From Haloactinospora alba (lineage in GTDB: Bacteria; Actinomycetota; Actinomycetes; Streptosporangiales; Streptosporangiaceae), in the NCBI RefSeq assembly GCF_006717075.1, contig NZ_VFQC01000001.1, forward strand, positions 2,837,501 through 2,901,500: a DNA stretch of 64,000 nucleotides, in the 5' to 3' direction. The notes beneath the pieces are model-generated. The model did no database searches. It saw only the letters and a program-made list of their open reading frames with translations, and was not told the DNA's origin. How positions within the stretch are numbered: the first letter of the stretch is position 1; the number at the start of each line of letters is the position of its first letter. Of this stretch, positions 1-9,756 are shown in pieces. Made by a program: the position numbers and the translations under genes.

Positions 1-561
1 GTCAGTGCCGTCCGACGATTTGTTCCGGCCGCCGGAATCGTCGCCGCGTTTGCGGGACGAACGCCGCTCCCGAGCGGACCGCTCCGCCCGCTCGGACTGT
101 TCCTGCTCGCCCCCGGAATCCCGGGAGTCGGAAGCCGCCACCGGGGACCCGCTGGATGCCGTCTCACCTTCCGCGCCCGACTCGGCAGCCTGACGATCGG
201 AAGCCGAACCGCCAGCGTCCTGGCCGGCTTTGCTGGCCCCGGCGTTCCCGCCACCGGAGCCCTTGGCTGGTTTCTTGTCGGCCTCTGGCCCCGAGACAGG
301 GCCTTGGTTAGCTTCAATCGCGGCGATGATGTCGCTCTTGCGCATCCGCCCCGTACCCGTGATACCGAGGCTCGACGCGAGCCGCTGAAGCTCGGTCAGC
401 TTCAGCGACGACAGCCCGGAACCCTGGTTCCGGGACCGCGACGACGCGCTCTTGCCGGCTGGGGATGCCGCGTCTCCGGATTCCGCACCGGACGCAGACG
501 CGGTGGAGTTCTGTTGCTTGTCGACCGCCGCATCCGTGTGGAGTTCGGTGGTGTCGCTCAC
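1..561 (-). CDS. rho: Transcription termination factor Rho, N-terminal part (cut by window edge)
   Basis: This is the first 187 codons of Rho, the hexameric RNA helicase that ends transcription; the gene runs off the left edge. A Rho_N-type segment lies at about residues 50-90 (LSSLKLTELQRLASSLGI, then GRMRKSDIIAAIE). It is followed by the Ser/Gly/Glu/Arg-rich insertion typical of actinobacterial Rho; the RNA-binding and ATPase domains lie outside the window. The GTG start is chosen because AAGGA sits six bases upstream and the frame has no better start. It lies downstream of hom-thrC-thrB, the usual actinobacterial order. The identification is secure from the N-terminal motif and context. 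Confidence 0.9.
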   Translation of the reverse strand, partial: MSDTTELHTDAAVDKQQNSTASASGAESGDAASPAGKSASSRSRNQGSGLSSLKLTELQRLASSLGITGTGRMRKSDIIAAIEANQGPVSGPEADKKPAKGSGGGNAGASKAGQDAGGSASDRQAAESGAEGETASSGSPVAASDSRDSGGEQEQSERAERSARERRSSRKRGDDSGGRNKSSDGTD

Positions 562-972
562 TAAGGGTCCTTCCCAAGGAGCGGGCGCGGGCCGTCATGA
601 CAGTTGCAAACGGCCGGCCCGGTGGTGCGAACCGGCGGGGGCCGGGTCGGGCTTGCCCCCCGTGGTGTCGGGAACCGTCGTCCCCCACCCAACAGCGGCG
701 GGCTTAAGGGCACAGCCAGACGTCGGGACGATGAGCTCGGTGATGCTGCCCGTGGACTTTGTCGCCGTTCTCGCCAGGCGAGGAACCGACATCAGTGGGA
801 AAGGCAGAGCCGGGTCCGCGCGGCGGACCCGACACAGTGCCATCCGGGTGTGACGCCGACGTGGAAAGAACCACTCGCCTACATCCCGGGGAAAACACTG
901 TGGCTGCTGAGCACACGCCCCGCGTCGGGGCATCTGGTGCTACATCCAGCCTAACACCACCGGAACCCACAG
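562..972. other. Rho leader / thrB-rho intergenic region
   Basis: No convincing gene is seen in these 411 bases between the thrB stop and the rho start. The length fits a long 5' leader for rho, which is autoregulated in many bacteria, but I found no single strong hairpin with a T-run. Confidence 0.5.
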
Positions 973-1956
973 CTATTCCTCGCCACAGGTCGATGAACGG
1001 GGAGAACTGATCCACACCCCTGCCGGATCGGTTTGTAAGGGGCGTATATGCCAACTCGTACCCGCCACTTCCCGTACTGAATCAACCAAGCCGTCCCCGA
1101 TTCTGCGCTCCTCGCCCGTCCCGCCGGCGCTCTCCCAGCCGAACACGAGCACGGTGGGTCCGGCCCCGGAGATCACCGCGGGCAGCCTCGCCGTCTCCCG
1201 CAACGCGCGCGCGAGCTCCGCGCTCTGAGACATCGCCGGGGCGCGGTAGGACTCGTGCAGGCGGTCCTGGGTCGCTTCCAGCAGCAGTTCCGGCCTCCCG
1301 GAGACCGCGGCCGTCATCAGCGCCGCGCGGCCAGCGGTGAAAACGGCGTCAGCGTGCGGCACCGACTCCGGGAGAAGCCCACGCGCCTGCTCGGTGGACA
1401 ACCGCTGGTTCGGGACGCACACGACCGGCCGCAACCGCAGCGAAGGCTCGACACGCAGGCAACGCCACCGCTCCCCCTCGTGCCAGGCGAGTGTGAAACC
1501 ACCGTAGACGCAGGGGGCCACGTTATCCGGGTGCCCCTCAACGCCGGCGGCCAGCTGGAAGACACGGTCGCGGTCCGGGCGCCCGTCAGCCGGGTCAACC
1601 TCCCCCAACAGCACGGTGGCGGCGGTGACACCCCCCACGATCGCCGAGGCGGAGGATCCCAGGCCGCGCCCGTGCGGGACCCGGTTGCGGCACCGCACGT
1701 CCAACCCCGGCATTTCGCGTCCCGCGCGCTCGAAAACCGCGCGGATCGCCCGCACCACCAGGTGGTTGCCGTCCCGCGGCACGTCGTCCTCGCCCTCACC
1801 GGCGAGGTCCACCGTGACGGCCCCGTCCTCGCGGGGCTCGACCTCGATCTCGTCGTACAGCCCCAGAGCCAGGCCGAACGTGTCGAACCCCGGACCGAGG
1901 TTGGCGCTGGTCGCCGGGGTGCGCACCCGCACCCCGGAGGGGAAAGGCTGGGACAT
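973..1956 (-). CDS. thrB: Homoserine kinase
   Basis: A 327-aa GHMP-family kinase that phosphorylates homoserine in cytosolic threonine synthesis. The N-terminus has the family motif TPATSANLGPGFD (residues 13-25), and the ATP-binding GRGLGSSASA lies at 97-106. The length is normal. ATG is preceded by GGAG nine bases upstream. It starts 42 bases after the thrC stop and is the last gene of a hom-thrC-thrB operon, so the three steps from aspartate semialdehyde to threonine are co-expressed. Confidence 0.96.
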   Translation of the reverse strand: MSQPFPSGVRVRTPATSANLGPGFDTFGLALGLYDEIEVEPREDGAVTVDLAGEGEDDVPRDGNHLVVRAIRAVFERAGREMPGLDVRCRNRVPHGRGLGSSASAIVGGVTAATVLLGEVDPADGRPDRDRVFQLAAGVEGHPDNVAPCVYGGFTLAWHEGERWRCLRVEPSLRLRPVVCVPNQRLSTEQARGLLPESVPHADAVFTAGRAALMTAAVSGRPELLLEATQDRLHESYRAPAMSQSAELARALRETARLPAVISGAGPTVLVFGWESAGGTGEERRIGDGLVDSVREVAGTSWHIRPLQTDPAGVWISSPRSSTCGEE

Positions 1957-1998
1957 AGCAGTATCTCCGGTGTTCAGAGGGGCGGCGGGCGTCGTTCC

Positions 1999-3063
1999 TC
2001 AGTCCAGGCCCAGTGCGCCCGCGGCAGCGTGCGCGTCGACCGGGATCCTCGTCGCCCGGGGAGCGCCCGAGAGCGCCCAGTCCGGGTCCTTGAGCCCGTT
2101 CCCGGTCACCGTGCACACCACCCGGCTGCCGGGCTCCACCCTCCCCTGCTGGACAGCCTGCATCAGCCCGGCCACGCTGGCGGCCGAGGCGAGCTCGACG
2201 AACACGCCCTCCTGCGCCGCCAGCATCCGGTAGGTCGTCAGGATCTGGCGGTCCGTCACCGCGTCGATACGCCCGCCGGACTCGTCCCGGGCCCGTTCCG
2301 CGTGGCTCCACGAGGCGGGGTTCCCGATCCGGATCGCGGTGGCGATGGTGCGCGGCTGCGACACCGGTTCGCCGTTGACGATCGGCGAGGAACCGCTGGA
2401 CTGGAACCCGAACATGCGCGGTGTTCCGCCCGCCGCTCCCGCGGAGGCGTACTCGGTGTAGCCCATCCAGTAGGCGGTGATGTTGCCCGCGTTGCCCACC
2501 GGCAGACAGTGCACGTCTGGGGCGTCCCCGAGGGCGTCCACGACCTCGAACGCCGCCGTCTTCTGGCCCTGCAGCCGGTAGGGGTTGACCGAGTTCACCA
2601 ACGCGACCGGATAGTCCACCGACAGTTTGCTGGCCAGTTCCAGGCAGTCGTCGAAGTTGCCCTGGACCTGCAACGGCCGAGCGCCGTGCACCAGCGCCTG
2701 GGCGAGCTTGCCCATGGCGATCTTCCCGTCCGGGATGAGCACGGCGCATGTCATTCCGGCACGCACCGCGTAGGCGGCGGCGCTCGCCGCGGTGTTGCCG
2801 GTCGAGGCGCAGATGACCGCCTTCGCCCCCTCCTCAGCGGCCTTCGTGATGGCCATGGTCATACCGCGGTCCTTGAACGACCCGGTGGGGTTGAGCCCCT
2901 CGACCTTGAGGTACACCTCGCAACCGGTCAGTTCGGACACCCGGTTGGCGGGAACGAGCGGTGTTCCCCCCTCGTGCAGTGTGACGACCGGTGCTTCCTC
3001 GGTGACAGGAAGACGGTCCCGGTATTCCGCGACGACACCTCGCCACGCCCGCGCCATGCTCAC
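1999..3063 (-). CDS. thrC: Threonine synthase
   Basis: A 354-aa PLP enzyme (fold type II) converting O-phosphohomoserine to threonine. The PLP lysine is K64 in [11 protein letters not shown], and the glycine-rich PLP-phosphate loop is GNAGNITAY near residue 188. The GTG start at 3063 has GAAAGG about seven bases upstream; an in-frame ATG two codons later is possible. It lies between hom (134 bases upstream) and thrB. Length and motifs match the short actinobacterial ThrC. Confidence 0.96.
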   Translation of the reverse strand: MSMARAWRGVVAEYRDRLPVTEEAPVVTLHEGGTPLVPANRVSELTGCEVYLKVEGLNPTGSFKDRGMTMAITKAAEEGAKAVICASTGNTAASAAAYAVRAGMTCAVLIPDGKIAMGKLAQALVHGARPLQVQGNFDDCLELASKLSVDYPVALVNSVNPYRLQGQKTAAFEVVDALGDAPDVHCLPVGNAGNITAYWMGYTEYASAGAAGGTPRMFGFQSSGSSPIVNGEPVSQPRTIATAIRIGNPASWSHAERARDESGGRIDAVTDRQILTTYRMLAAQEGVFVELASAASVAGLMQAVQQGRVEPGSRVVCTVTGNGLKDPDWALSGAPRATRIPVDAHAAAGALGLD

Positions 3064-3197
3064 GTCGAGCCCTTTCCACGATCGAACGACATACTCCTGA
3101 GGCGGTGCGAGCAGCCGCGGCCAGCCCCGTGATTACCCCCGAGTCTAGAAGCCCACGGGCAGGGCACGCGCCCCGCGCCACGAGCGGGAGTGCGGAC

Positions 3198-4496
3198 TCA
3201 CGCCTGGTCGGCGAACGCCTCCACCCGCATGACACTGGCGACGGAACGCACCATGTCGAGCCCGCGCAGTTCCTCCACCGTCGCGCCCAACGCGGCGTCG
3301 GGCGCCTGGTGGCTGACGAGGACGAGCTGCGCGTCCTCTCCGTGCCCCTCCTGGCGCACGTTCTTGATCGAGACGCCGTTACCCGCGAACACGTCGGCCA
3401 CCCGGGCGAGCACCCCCGGACGGTCCGCCACGTCCAGCGCTATGTGGTACCGCGTCACCGTCTTGCCCATGGGGTGGACCGGCATGCCGGTGTCGTCGCC
3501 GCCCTCCCCCGCGGAGGTCGCAGCGAGCCGGTTGCGAGCCACCGCCACCACGTCGCCGAGGACCGCACTGGCCGTGGGAGTGCCGCCCGCACCAGCACCG
3601 TAGAACATCAGGCGCCCCGCGGACTCCGCCTCGACGAACACCGCGTTGTAGGCCTCGTTGACGTTCGCCAGCGGGTGCTCCCGCGGCAGCATCACCGGGT
3701 GCACACGCACCCCGACCGCGTCGCCGTCGGCAGAGCGCTGGCAGATCGCCAGCAGCTTGACGACGCACCCCATGGCCCTGGCGCTGGCGATGTCTCCCGC
3801 CGACACCTCCGTTATGCCCTCCCGGTGCACGTCGGCAGCGGTCACCTGTTGGGTGTGGAACGCCAGCCGGGCCAGGATCGCGGCTTTGGCGGCGGCGTCG
3901 AACCCCTCGACGTCAGCCGTGGGGTCGGCCTCGGCGTAGCCCAGCGACTGCGCCTCCTCCAGGGACTCCGCGAACCCGGCCCCCATCGCGTCCATCCGGT
4001 CGAGGATGAAGTTCGTCGTGCCGTTGACGATGCCGAGCACCCGGTTCACCCGGTCCCCCGCCAACGAGTCCCGCAACGGCCGCAGCAGCGGGATGGCACC
4101 GGCGACCGCGGCCTCGTAGTACACGTCGACCCCGGCTTCCCGGGCGGCCGTGAGGATGGTGGCGCCGTCCTCCGCCAGCAGCGCCTTGTTGGCCGTCACC
4201 ACGGACTTACCGGACTTCACCGCGGCCAGGATGAGCGAACGCGCCGGCTCGATGCCGCCGACCACCTCGACCACGAGGTCGATGTCGGGACGGGTCACCA
4301 GGCCCATGGCGTCGGTCGTGAACAGCTCCGGGTCCAGTCCCGTGCCGCGTGTGCCTCCGACGCGGCGCACCGCGACCCCTCCGATCTCCAGGGGTGCTCC
4401 CACGCGTGCGCCCAGCTCGGCCGACTGCTCGTTGATCAGCCGCACCACTTCCGCGCCCACAACGCCGCACCCGAGCAGCGCCACCTTCATCGCCAT
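3198..4496 (-). CDS. hom: Homoserine dehydrogenase
   Basis: A 432-aa NAD(P)-dependent enzyme reducing aspartate semialdehyde to homoserine. The nucleotide-binding motif LLGCGVVGAE is at the N-terminus. The catalytic domain contains the usual GIVNGTTNFIL and EGFDAAAKAAILA segments. A C-terminal ACT domain (about residue 350 onward, DRPGVLARVADVFA) is expected to carry threonine feedback control. The frame is open further upstream, but the family N-terminus begins at MAMKVALLG, with GGGAG ten bases upstream, so I start there. It is first gene of the threonine operon and lies downstream of lysA. Confidence 0.95.
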   Translation of the reverse strand: MAMKVALLGCGVVGAEVVRLINEQSAELGARVGAPLEIGGVAVRRVGGTRGTGLDPELFTTDAMGLVTRPDIDLVVEVVGGIEPARSLILAAVKSGKSVVTANKALLAEDGATILTAAREAGVDVYYEAAVAGAIPLLRPLRDSLAGDRVNRVLGIVNGTTNFILDRMDAMGAGFAESLEEAQSLGYAEADPTADVEGFDAAAKAAILARLAFHTQQVTAADVHREGITEVSAGDIASARAMGCVVKLLAICQRSADGDAVGVRVHPVMLPREHPLANVNEAYNAVFVEAESAGRLMFYGAGAGGTPTASAVLGDVVAVARNRLAATSAGEGGDDTGMPVHPMGKTVTRYHIALDVADRPGVLARVADVFAGNGVSIKNVRQEGHGEDAQLVLVSHQAPDAALGATVEELRGLDMVRSVASVMRVEAFADQA

Positions 4497-4600
4497 AGGG
4501 GGATGACTCCCACTTCTCTCACGTCGTTCTTCGCAATCCTCACGGCACCCGGACGCGGCCGGGGCCAAGGCCTGTCCGGCGGACACGTGTCCCGCCGCGC

Positions 4601-4620
4601 GCCGGCGGTTCCCCGCCGGC
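4601..4620. terminator. GC hairpin in the lysA-hom gap
   Basis: GCCGGCGG-TTCC-CCGCCGGC forms an eight-base-pair perfect stem. It lies in the 225-base gap between the end of lysA and the start of hom, both on the minus strand. It has no T-run, so it may be a terminator of the type common in actinomycetes, an attenuator for hom, or only a processing structure. Confidence 0.4.
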
Positions 4621-4721
4621 CGGCGGAGACTCCGCTCCGCCTCGCCCCTCGGGCGCACCGACGCGGCACCGGTCGCGCCGCTCGTGGCGAACAGCGCCCG
4701 TCGAACCGGCCCTGGCTCCTT

Positions 4722-6116
4722 TCAGCCTACGTCGCGGCGGAGCAGGTCCTCCTCGGTCTCCCGGCGCACGAGCGCACGGGCTTCCCCGGACCGCACCGCC
4801 ACCACGGCCGGCCGCGGGAGGTTGTTGTAGTTGCTGGCCATCGAGTGGCAGTAGGCACCGGTGGCCGCCACCGCCACGAGGTCGCCCGCACGCACGTCAC
4901 GCGGCAGGTACAGGTCGGGGACGACGATGTCGCCGCTCTCGCAGTGCTTGCCCACCAGGCGGGCCAGCACGGGCTCGGTGCCCTCCCCGTTCCGGGACGC
5001 CAGGAGGCAGGTGTACTCCGACCCGTACAGCGCGGTGCGGATGTTGTCGCTCATCCCGCCGTCCACACTGACGTAGGTGCGCAACCCCTCGACGTCCTTG
5101 ACCGTACCGACCCGGTACACGGTGATACCGCTCGGGCCCGCGATAGCGCGTCCCGGTTCCACTCCCAGGCGCGGCACGGGTATCCCGTGGGTGTCGCATT
5201 CCCGTTGGACGATGTCGAGCAGGCTGTGCGCGATGGTCTTCGGATCCAGTGGCGTGTCGGAGGAGACGTAGGCGATACCGAGACCGCCGCCGAGGTTCAG
5301 CTCCGGCAGTGTCACCCCCAGCTCGCGGTGCGTCTCCGCCAGGAAACGGGTGACGCGGGCGGCGGCGACCTCGAACCCGGCGGTGTCGAAGATCTGGGAG
5401 CCGATGTGGGAGTGCAGCCCCACCAGGGAGAGGTTCTCGGCCGCGGACACTCGCCGCACCGCCTCCGCTGCGGCACCGGTGCTCAACGCGAGGCCGAACT
5501 TCTGGTCGTCGTGGGCGGTGGCGACGAACTCGTGGGTGTGCGCCTCCACCCCCGTGGTGACCCGCACCAGCACGTCGGGGACGCTGCCGCGTTCGGCCGC
5601 CAAGCGTTCCAGCCGCTCGATCTCGTCGAACGAGTCGAGGACGATCCGCCCGACGCCGGCGTCGAGGGCGCGTGCCAGCTCCTCCTCGGACTTGTTGTTC
5701 CCGTGCATCCCGATGCGCTCGGGCGGGAAGTCGGCCGCCAGTGCAACCGCGAGTTCGCCCCCGCTGCACACGTCGAGCTTGAGCCCCTCCTCCCGGACCC
5801 ACCGCGCCACGGCTTTGGTGAGCAGCGCCTTACCGGCGTAGTAGACGTCGGCACCGCCGCTGCCGAAAGCGTCGCGGTATTCGCCGGCGCGGGAGCGGAA
5901 CTCCGCTTCGTCCAGGACGAACAGCGGCGTTCCGTACCGGTCGGCGAGCTCGGAGACGCCGATCCCGCCGACCGTCAGCTCACCGTCCAGGCGTTCGGCG
6001 GTTCCCGGCCAGACCCGCGGGTCGAGGCCGGAGGGGTCGTGCGGCGGCGTCGGCGGGTGCTCCTCCGGTAGCACGTCGGCGTGACGCGGACCGGCTGGAT
6101 GGGCGTAACGACTCAT
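4722..6116 (-). CDS. lysA: Diaminopimelate decarboxylase
   Basis: A 464-aa PLP enzyme (fold type III) making lysine from meso-diaminopimelate. The PLP lysine lies in [23 protein letters not shown], the GGGLG loop and EPGRAI are the other family signatures. The frame runs 21 codons further upstream, but the family start fits MSRYAHPAG, with GAGAG ten bases before ATG. It follows the ArgS-like gene and precedes hom, so the aspartate-family pathway genes are clustered. Confidence 0.95.
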   Translation of the reverse strand: MSRYAHPAGPRHADVLPEEHPPTPPHDPSGLDPRVWPGTAERLDGELTVGGIGVSELADRYGTPLFVLDEAEFRSRAGEYRDAFGSGGADVYYAGKALLTKAVARWVREEGLKLDVCSGGELAVALAADFPPERIGMHGNNKSEEELARALDAGVGRIVLDSFDEIERLERLAAERGSVPDVLVRVTTGVEAHTHEFVATAHDDQKFGLALSTGAAAEAVRRVSAAENLSLVGLHSHIGSQIFDTAGFEVAAARVTRFLAETHRELGVTLPELNLGGGLGIAYVSSDTPLDPKTIAHSLLDIVQRECDTHGIPVPRLGVEPGRAIAGPSGITVYRVGTVKDVEGLRTYVSVDGGMSDNIRTALYGSEYTCLLASRNGEGTEPVLARLVGKHCESGDIVVPDLYLPRDVRAGDLVAVAATGAYCHSMASNYNNLPRPAVVAVRSGEARALVRRETEEDLLRRDVG

Positions 6117-6230
6117 GGGACACACGCTCTCGGCTGGATCGTCGGCTTTCTCGGTGGCCGCGCGGACACGGCACGTCATCGCCCCACCCGGGTTTCCGGG
6201 AACAGGGCCGGGGCACCCGCACAGCGGCGG

Positions 6231-7403
6231 TCACAACCTTGTGGGCGCGGACACGCCGAGCAGGAACAATCCCGTTCGCAGCACACCCGCCGCGGCGGCA
6301 CACAGGTCGAGCCGGGCGGCGGTCTCCCTGCGCGCGGCATCGGCCGCCTCCCGGCCGGTGGTCTCCCCAGGGATGACGCCGCAGGGCCCTCGCCACTCAT
6401 GGTAGGCAACAGCGAGAGTCTCGAGGTAGCGCACCCAGAGGTGGGGCTGGCCGCGTCTGCCGGCGGCCTCCAGCATCGCGGGCGCGTCGAACAGTTTCCC
6501 CAGCAGCGCGTGCACGGAGGGGGTGTCGAGTGCGGCCTCCCCCGCGCGGGTGGTCTCCCCCGTCGCACTGGCGGGGGGCAGCCCCGCGTCCTCGGTCCAC
6601 TGCCGGGTGGCCACGGCGTGAGCGTGCGCGTAGCGCAGGCAGAAGGCGGGGTTGCTGGCGGTGTGCCACGCCCAGTCTCCCGGGTGGTGGGCGTTCGGTA
6701 GTGCGGGAAGCCCGGGGCCGGTCTCCTCCCCCGGGCGGAGCTCCTCGGAGGAAGAACGGCAGAACGCGATCCGGGCGCTCGCCTCCCCCACGGCGTTGAG
6801 CAGCCGCGCGCTCTCCGTCCCGCCCGCGGGCGCGTCCAGGTACGGGTCCCGCCACGTCACGTCGTCGGTGGCGGCGGCCGGGGGCATACCAGCCGGGGCG
6901 GCCGCCACGGGAGCACGGGCGGAGCGGAGCCGCCGCCGCGCGTCGGCGCGTGCCCAGCGGCGGGCCTCTGCGACCGGTCCCGCGTCGGCCAGCACGGCCG
7001 GGGGTTCGGTGGCGGGGTCCCGCGTCCCGTCCCAGCGCCCCTCGGTGAGGTGCTCCGCCGCGTTCCGGGCGACGGTTCCCGCCAGCGCGACCCAGGCGGC
7101 CGTGGTACACGTCACGGAGAGGAACCCCCGGTCCGTGTGGGACACGGCGGCGAAGGCGCCGCTGGCGCGGAGCTCGGCGGCGGTGGCGGCGGCCGTCTCC
7201 GCTGCTGGGCGGCCGACGGTTCCCGCCAGCCGCAGCGGCAGGGCGCTGACGCAGTCACCCGCCGCGCCCCGCCGGGGGCGGTGCGGGTGCGCGTCCGGGA
7301 CCGCGGCCAGCTCGACACCGTTGGCTCGGGCGGCGGCTTCCCGAAGTGCGGTGTTCACGCGAGCGGGTGTGGCTACGTTCCGGGGCGTCGTGTGGTCCGG
7401 CAT
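6231..7403 (-). CDS. nrtL: ArgS-related anticodon-binding protein NrtL-like
   Basis: A 390-aa protein resembling the C-terminal part of arginyl-tRNA synthetase. The C-terminal third (about residues 290-390) reads like a DALR anticodon-binding domain, including an HALLGKLFDAPAML segment and a long helix ending in GVLRTGLFLLGV. The HIGH and KMSKS catalytic motifs are absent, so it should not charge tRNA. Such ArgS-like proteins upstream of lysA are known in actinobacteria under the name NrtL. The ATG lies eight bases after the response-regulator stop, so the two may be co-translated. Its role is not known to me. Confidence 0.75.
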   Translation of the reverse strand: MPDHTTPRNVATPARVNTALREAAARANGVELAAVPDAHPHRPRRGAAGDCVSALPLRLAGTVGRPAAETAAATAAELRASGAFAAVSHTDRGFLSVTCTTAAWVALAGTVARNAAEHLTEGRWDGTRDPATEPPAVLADAGPVAEARRWARADARRRLRSARAPVAAAPAGMPPAAATDDVTWRDPYLDAPAGGTESARLLNAVGEASARIAFCRSSSEELRPGEETGPGLPALPNAHHPGDWAWHTASNPAFCLRYAHAHAVATRQWTEDAGLPPASATGETTRAGEAALDTPSVHALLGKLFDAPAMLEAAGRRGQPHLWVRYLETLAVAYHEWRGPCGVIPGETTGREAADAARRETAARLDLCAAAAGVLRTGLFLLGVSAPTRL

Positions 7404-7411
7404 CGGCGGCG

Positions 7412-7792
7412 TCAACCGACCCCGGCGAGGTCGCGCACGACGCGAACGAGCTGTGTGGGATCGAACGGTTTGGTGAGGTAGGCGTCCACCCCGAGTTCCC
7501 GGCCGCGCCGCAGGTCGTCGTCCTGGGCCCGCGCGGTGATCAGCACGATCTTCACTGCCTGGGTCTCCTCGGCCTCCCGCAGCCGGGATGCGGCGATCCA
7601 CCCGTCCAGGTCGGGCATCATGATGTCGAGCGTCACCACGTCCGGCCCGACCTCACTCGCCCGGCGCAGACACTCGTGGCCGTCGACGGCCGTGTGCACC
7701 TCGAAGCCCTCCAGCTCGAGGTTGACGGTGATCAGATCCCGTATCACGTCGTTGTCCTCGACGACCAGTACCCGTGCCAGCGTTTCACTCAC
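7412..7792 (-). CDS. Single-domain response regulator (CheY-like)
   Basis: A 126-aa receiver domain with no output domain. The acidic pocket is E12-D13, the phospho-acceptor is D56 in VTLDIMMPDLDG, and the conserved T87 (LITARAQ) and K108 (YLTKPFDP) are present. I chose the GTG at 7792 (VSETLARVLVVED) because the family starts there. The frame stays open upstream through the antisense of the tRNA gene, but that extension is not protein-like. No histidine kinase is nearby, so its partner is unknown. Confidence 0.85.
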   Translation of the reverse strand: MSETLARVLVVEDNDVIRDLITVNLELEGFEVHTAVDGHECLRRASEVGPDVVTLDIMMPDLDGWIAASRLREAEETQAVKIVLITARAQDDDLRRGRELGVDAYLTKPFDPTQLVRVVRDLAGVG

Positions 7793-7899
7793 GCCCGCGA
7801 GGTTAGCCGCATCCAGCCCCTGCCGCTGGCGGATTCCGGAACACGGGCGGAATGCACGAACCACCCCGCGACCCCTGCTAGGATGGTTCTCAGCGCAGC

Positions 7900-7971
7900 G
7901 CCCCCTTAGCTCAGGGGATAGAGCAACGGCCTCCGGAGCCGTGTGCGGAGGTTCGAATCCTCCAGGGGGCA
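7900..7971 (+). tRNA. tRNA-Arg (anticodon CCG)
   Basis: Acceptor stem GCCCCCT/AGGGGGC, D-arm GCTC-GAGC, anticodon stem ACGGC/GCCGT with loop CTCCGGA (anticodon CCG), and T-arm GGAGG-TTCGAAT-CCTCC are all intact. CCA is not encoded. Its 3' part is the AICE attachment site and remains complete in the integrated state. Confidence 0.95.
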
Positions 7972-7974
7972 CCC
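7927..7974. repeat. attL: 48-bp direct repeat in the tRNA-Arg 3' end
   Basis: These 48 bases, from the anticodon stem to three bases beyond the tRNA, recur without mismatch at 17808-17855. That is the signature of site-specific integration by the tyrosine recombinase encoded next to it. Confidence 0.93.
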
Positions 7975-7987
7975 TTGCGAGAGCAGC

Positions 7988-8031
7988 GAAGACCCCGGAT
8001 GACCAGCTATGAAGCTGATCGCGGGGTCTTC
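7988..8031. terminator. Hairpin after int / beside tRNA
   Basis: GAAGACCCCG (7988-7997) pairs with CGGGGTCTTC (8022-8031) around a 24-base loop. It sits between the tRNA 3' end and the int stop and could terminate either transcript. It could also be part of the integrase arm sites. Confidence 0.5.
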
Positions 8032-8161
8032 TCTCGTATGCAGCGGTATGCCGCTCACCGTAGCCGCATGCGCGTGTTCCCGGAATATGTGCGGAACGGG
8101 TGAGGGGCACGTCTTTGCAGGTTACGGGTATCGCAACTCGTCCTCTGAGAAGGGTTCCGCG

Positions 8162-9544
8162 TTACCCCATCTCGTCTTCGATGCGCCCGAACCAACGGTC
8201 GTCATCACCGTCCAAGCAATGGGCGTAGACCCGGTACAGCACTTCCACACTGTGTCCGGCCCACTCCGCGACCAGCGCCGGAGGAGTGCCGGCGTTCAAC
8301 CGCAGCGAGATCCCAGCGTGCCGGAAGTCGTACGGGGTGGAAGCCAGCGGTGAACCTACCTGATCTTCTGTGAGGGCGGTTTCCCTGGCTACTTGCAGCA
8401 CCCGCCACAGCGTGGAGGGTTGGTACTTCCCTCCTGTGTATGTGCGGAACAGCCGACCGTCCGAAGCGAGACCGTACTGTTCGATATGCGTACGCAGCAT
8501 GGATACGAGAACAGGCGGGATCGGGACACGACGACGAGTATTGACCGGCCTTCCCTTCAGCCCACGTTCCTCGTGGACCTCACCAGCATCGGTCCACTCT
8601 TTGCCCGCTGCCGAGTAAACAGCCTCGAAGTCCAGCGCTCCCCATCCTTCCTCGGGAAGTTCACAGGACTTCCCCTCAAGAGAGACAGCTTCCTGCGGCC
8701 GGAGCATGCCGTAGTACATACATCCGTACAGCGCCACCAGTCGCGGACCCTGGGTACTACCAACGTTCCCGATGGCATCCAGAAGGTTCCGTATCTGATC
8801 GGCATTAGCTACCCTCCGGCGATCGACGGTCGCGACTACCGTAGGGGGTTTCCAGTCCTCGGCTTTCTTGTCGTCGAGCGGATTGCTCCGGAGCCGGTCG
8901 AGACGAACCGCGTACTTCAACGCCCCGGAAAAGGCACGTCGACGGCGGCGGTAGTACTCCGGAGCGGCTGGCTTGCCATCGAGTCTGCGTGCGCAGGCAT
9001 CCAACGCCGCCGTTACCGTTCGTGGATCCTCCAACGCTGTGAGCGGTAACGAGTTACGTTCCAACCAGCGCAGTGCCGTTTCAACCTCCGATGGCTTGGG
9101 TGCGTCACGCTGCACTACGTTGAACGACCAGCGGCGCAACGCACGACGAAGCACAGTGCCGTCCGGCGCTCCCTGAGTGCTCTTAACCAGGGCGAGCGTT
9201 ACGGCGGTCAGTCCTTCCGCTACAGAGATCCGCTCCTTTGCCGAAGATCTGGACCATTTGTGGTCTACGTACGAAAGCGCGTGCTCGAACCATGTGACCG
9301 TAGGCCCCTGCAGCGACGAGTCGGGAAGACCCGAACTGACGTCGAAGGCTTCTCCGCTCTTCGCCGCCTGGCGAAGATCAGAAAGGAAGTTCTTGGCCCC
9401 CTCCCTGTTCTTGAACGTCCGGGACTTCTCACGGCCAGCGACGGTCCAGCGGACCGTATGGGAGGTCACCTGGCTCTTCCCCGTCGTGGGGTTCTTTTTC
9501 CGATTGGTCTTGACCGACCAGAAGCGCACATCATAGGAGTTCAC
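8162..9544 (-). CDS. int: AICE tyrosine recombinase (integrase)
   Basis: A 460-aa phage-type integrase catalysing AICE integration and excision at tRNA-Arg. Catalytic-domain residues visible are R282 (GMLRPQEA), R408 (YDFRHAG), H431 (WAGHSVEVL) and the likely nucleophile Y440 (YRVYAH). The N-terminal half holds an AP2-like arm-binding and core-binding region. The GTG start at 9544 overlaps the excisionase stop (GTGA), indicating translational coupling. It is the gene closest to attL, as usual for this family. Confidence 0.93.
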   Translation of the reverse strand: MNSYDVRFWSVKTNRKKNPTTGKSQVTSHTVRWTVAGREKSRTFKNREGAKNFLSDLRQAAKSGEAFDVSSGLPDSSLQGPTVTWFEHALSYVDHKWSRSSAKERISVAEGLTAVTLALVKSTQGAPDGTVLRRALRRWSFNVVQRDAPKPSEVETALRWLERNSLPLTALEDPRTVTAALDACARRLDGKPAAPEYYRRRRRAFSGALKYAVRLDRLRSNPLDDKKAEDWKPPTVVATVDRRRVANADQIRNLLDAIGNVGSTQGPRLVALYGCMYYGMLRPQEAVSLEGKSCELPEEGWGALDFEAVYSAAGKEWTDAGEVHEERGLKGRPVNTRRRVPIPPVLVSMLRTHIEQYGLASDGRLFRTYTGGKYQPSTLWRVLQVARETALTEDQVGSPLASTPYDFRHAGISLRLNAGTPPALVAEWAGHSVEVLYRVYAHCLDGDDDRWFGRIEDEMG

Positions 9545-9756
9545 GCGGCATCCTCCCGGAGCGTCAGTAGCCATGCCTCCACGTCGCTCTTCCAGAAACG
9601 AAGCTCGCCGTTGGGAAGCTTGATGCCACAAGGAGCGTGACCAACCTCACGCCACCGGTAGAAAGTTCGGCGCGGTACTCCACCGAGCTCAGCCAGTACT
9701 TCCGAAACGGTCATAAGACGATCGTTCTTACGCAGGGGGACGGTCGCGGTAGTCAT
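9541..9756 (-). CDS. xis: Excisionase (helix-turn-helix, AlpA/MerR type)
   Basis: A 71-aa protein with a winged-helix DNA-binding fold: MTVSEVLAELGGVPRRTFYRWREVG, then a LPNGELRFWKSDVEAWL wing and helix. It directs the integrase toward excision. The ATG overlaps the rep stop (ATGA), and its own stop overlaps the int GTG. This rep-xis-int coupling is the classical pSAM2-like arrangement. Confidence 0.88.
   Translation of the reverse strand: MTTATVPLRKNDRLMTVSEVLAELGGVPRRTFYRWREVGHAPCGIKLPNGELRFWKSDVEAWLLTLREDAA

Noticed and set aside
1255-6071. Very long plus-strand frames of 625 and 988 codons opposite thrB, thrC, hom and lysA
   Set aside because: They are antisense shadows of well-recognised enzymes in GC-rich DNA, with Arg/His/Pro-rich composition and no domain.
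7793-8110. N-terminal extension of the response regulator across the tRNA gene
   Set aside because: The family begins at the GTG at 7792, and the extension is only the antisense of the tRNA and att region.
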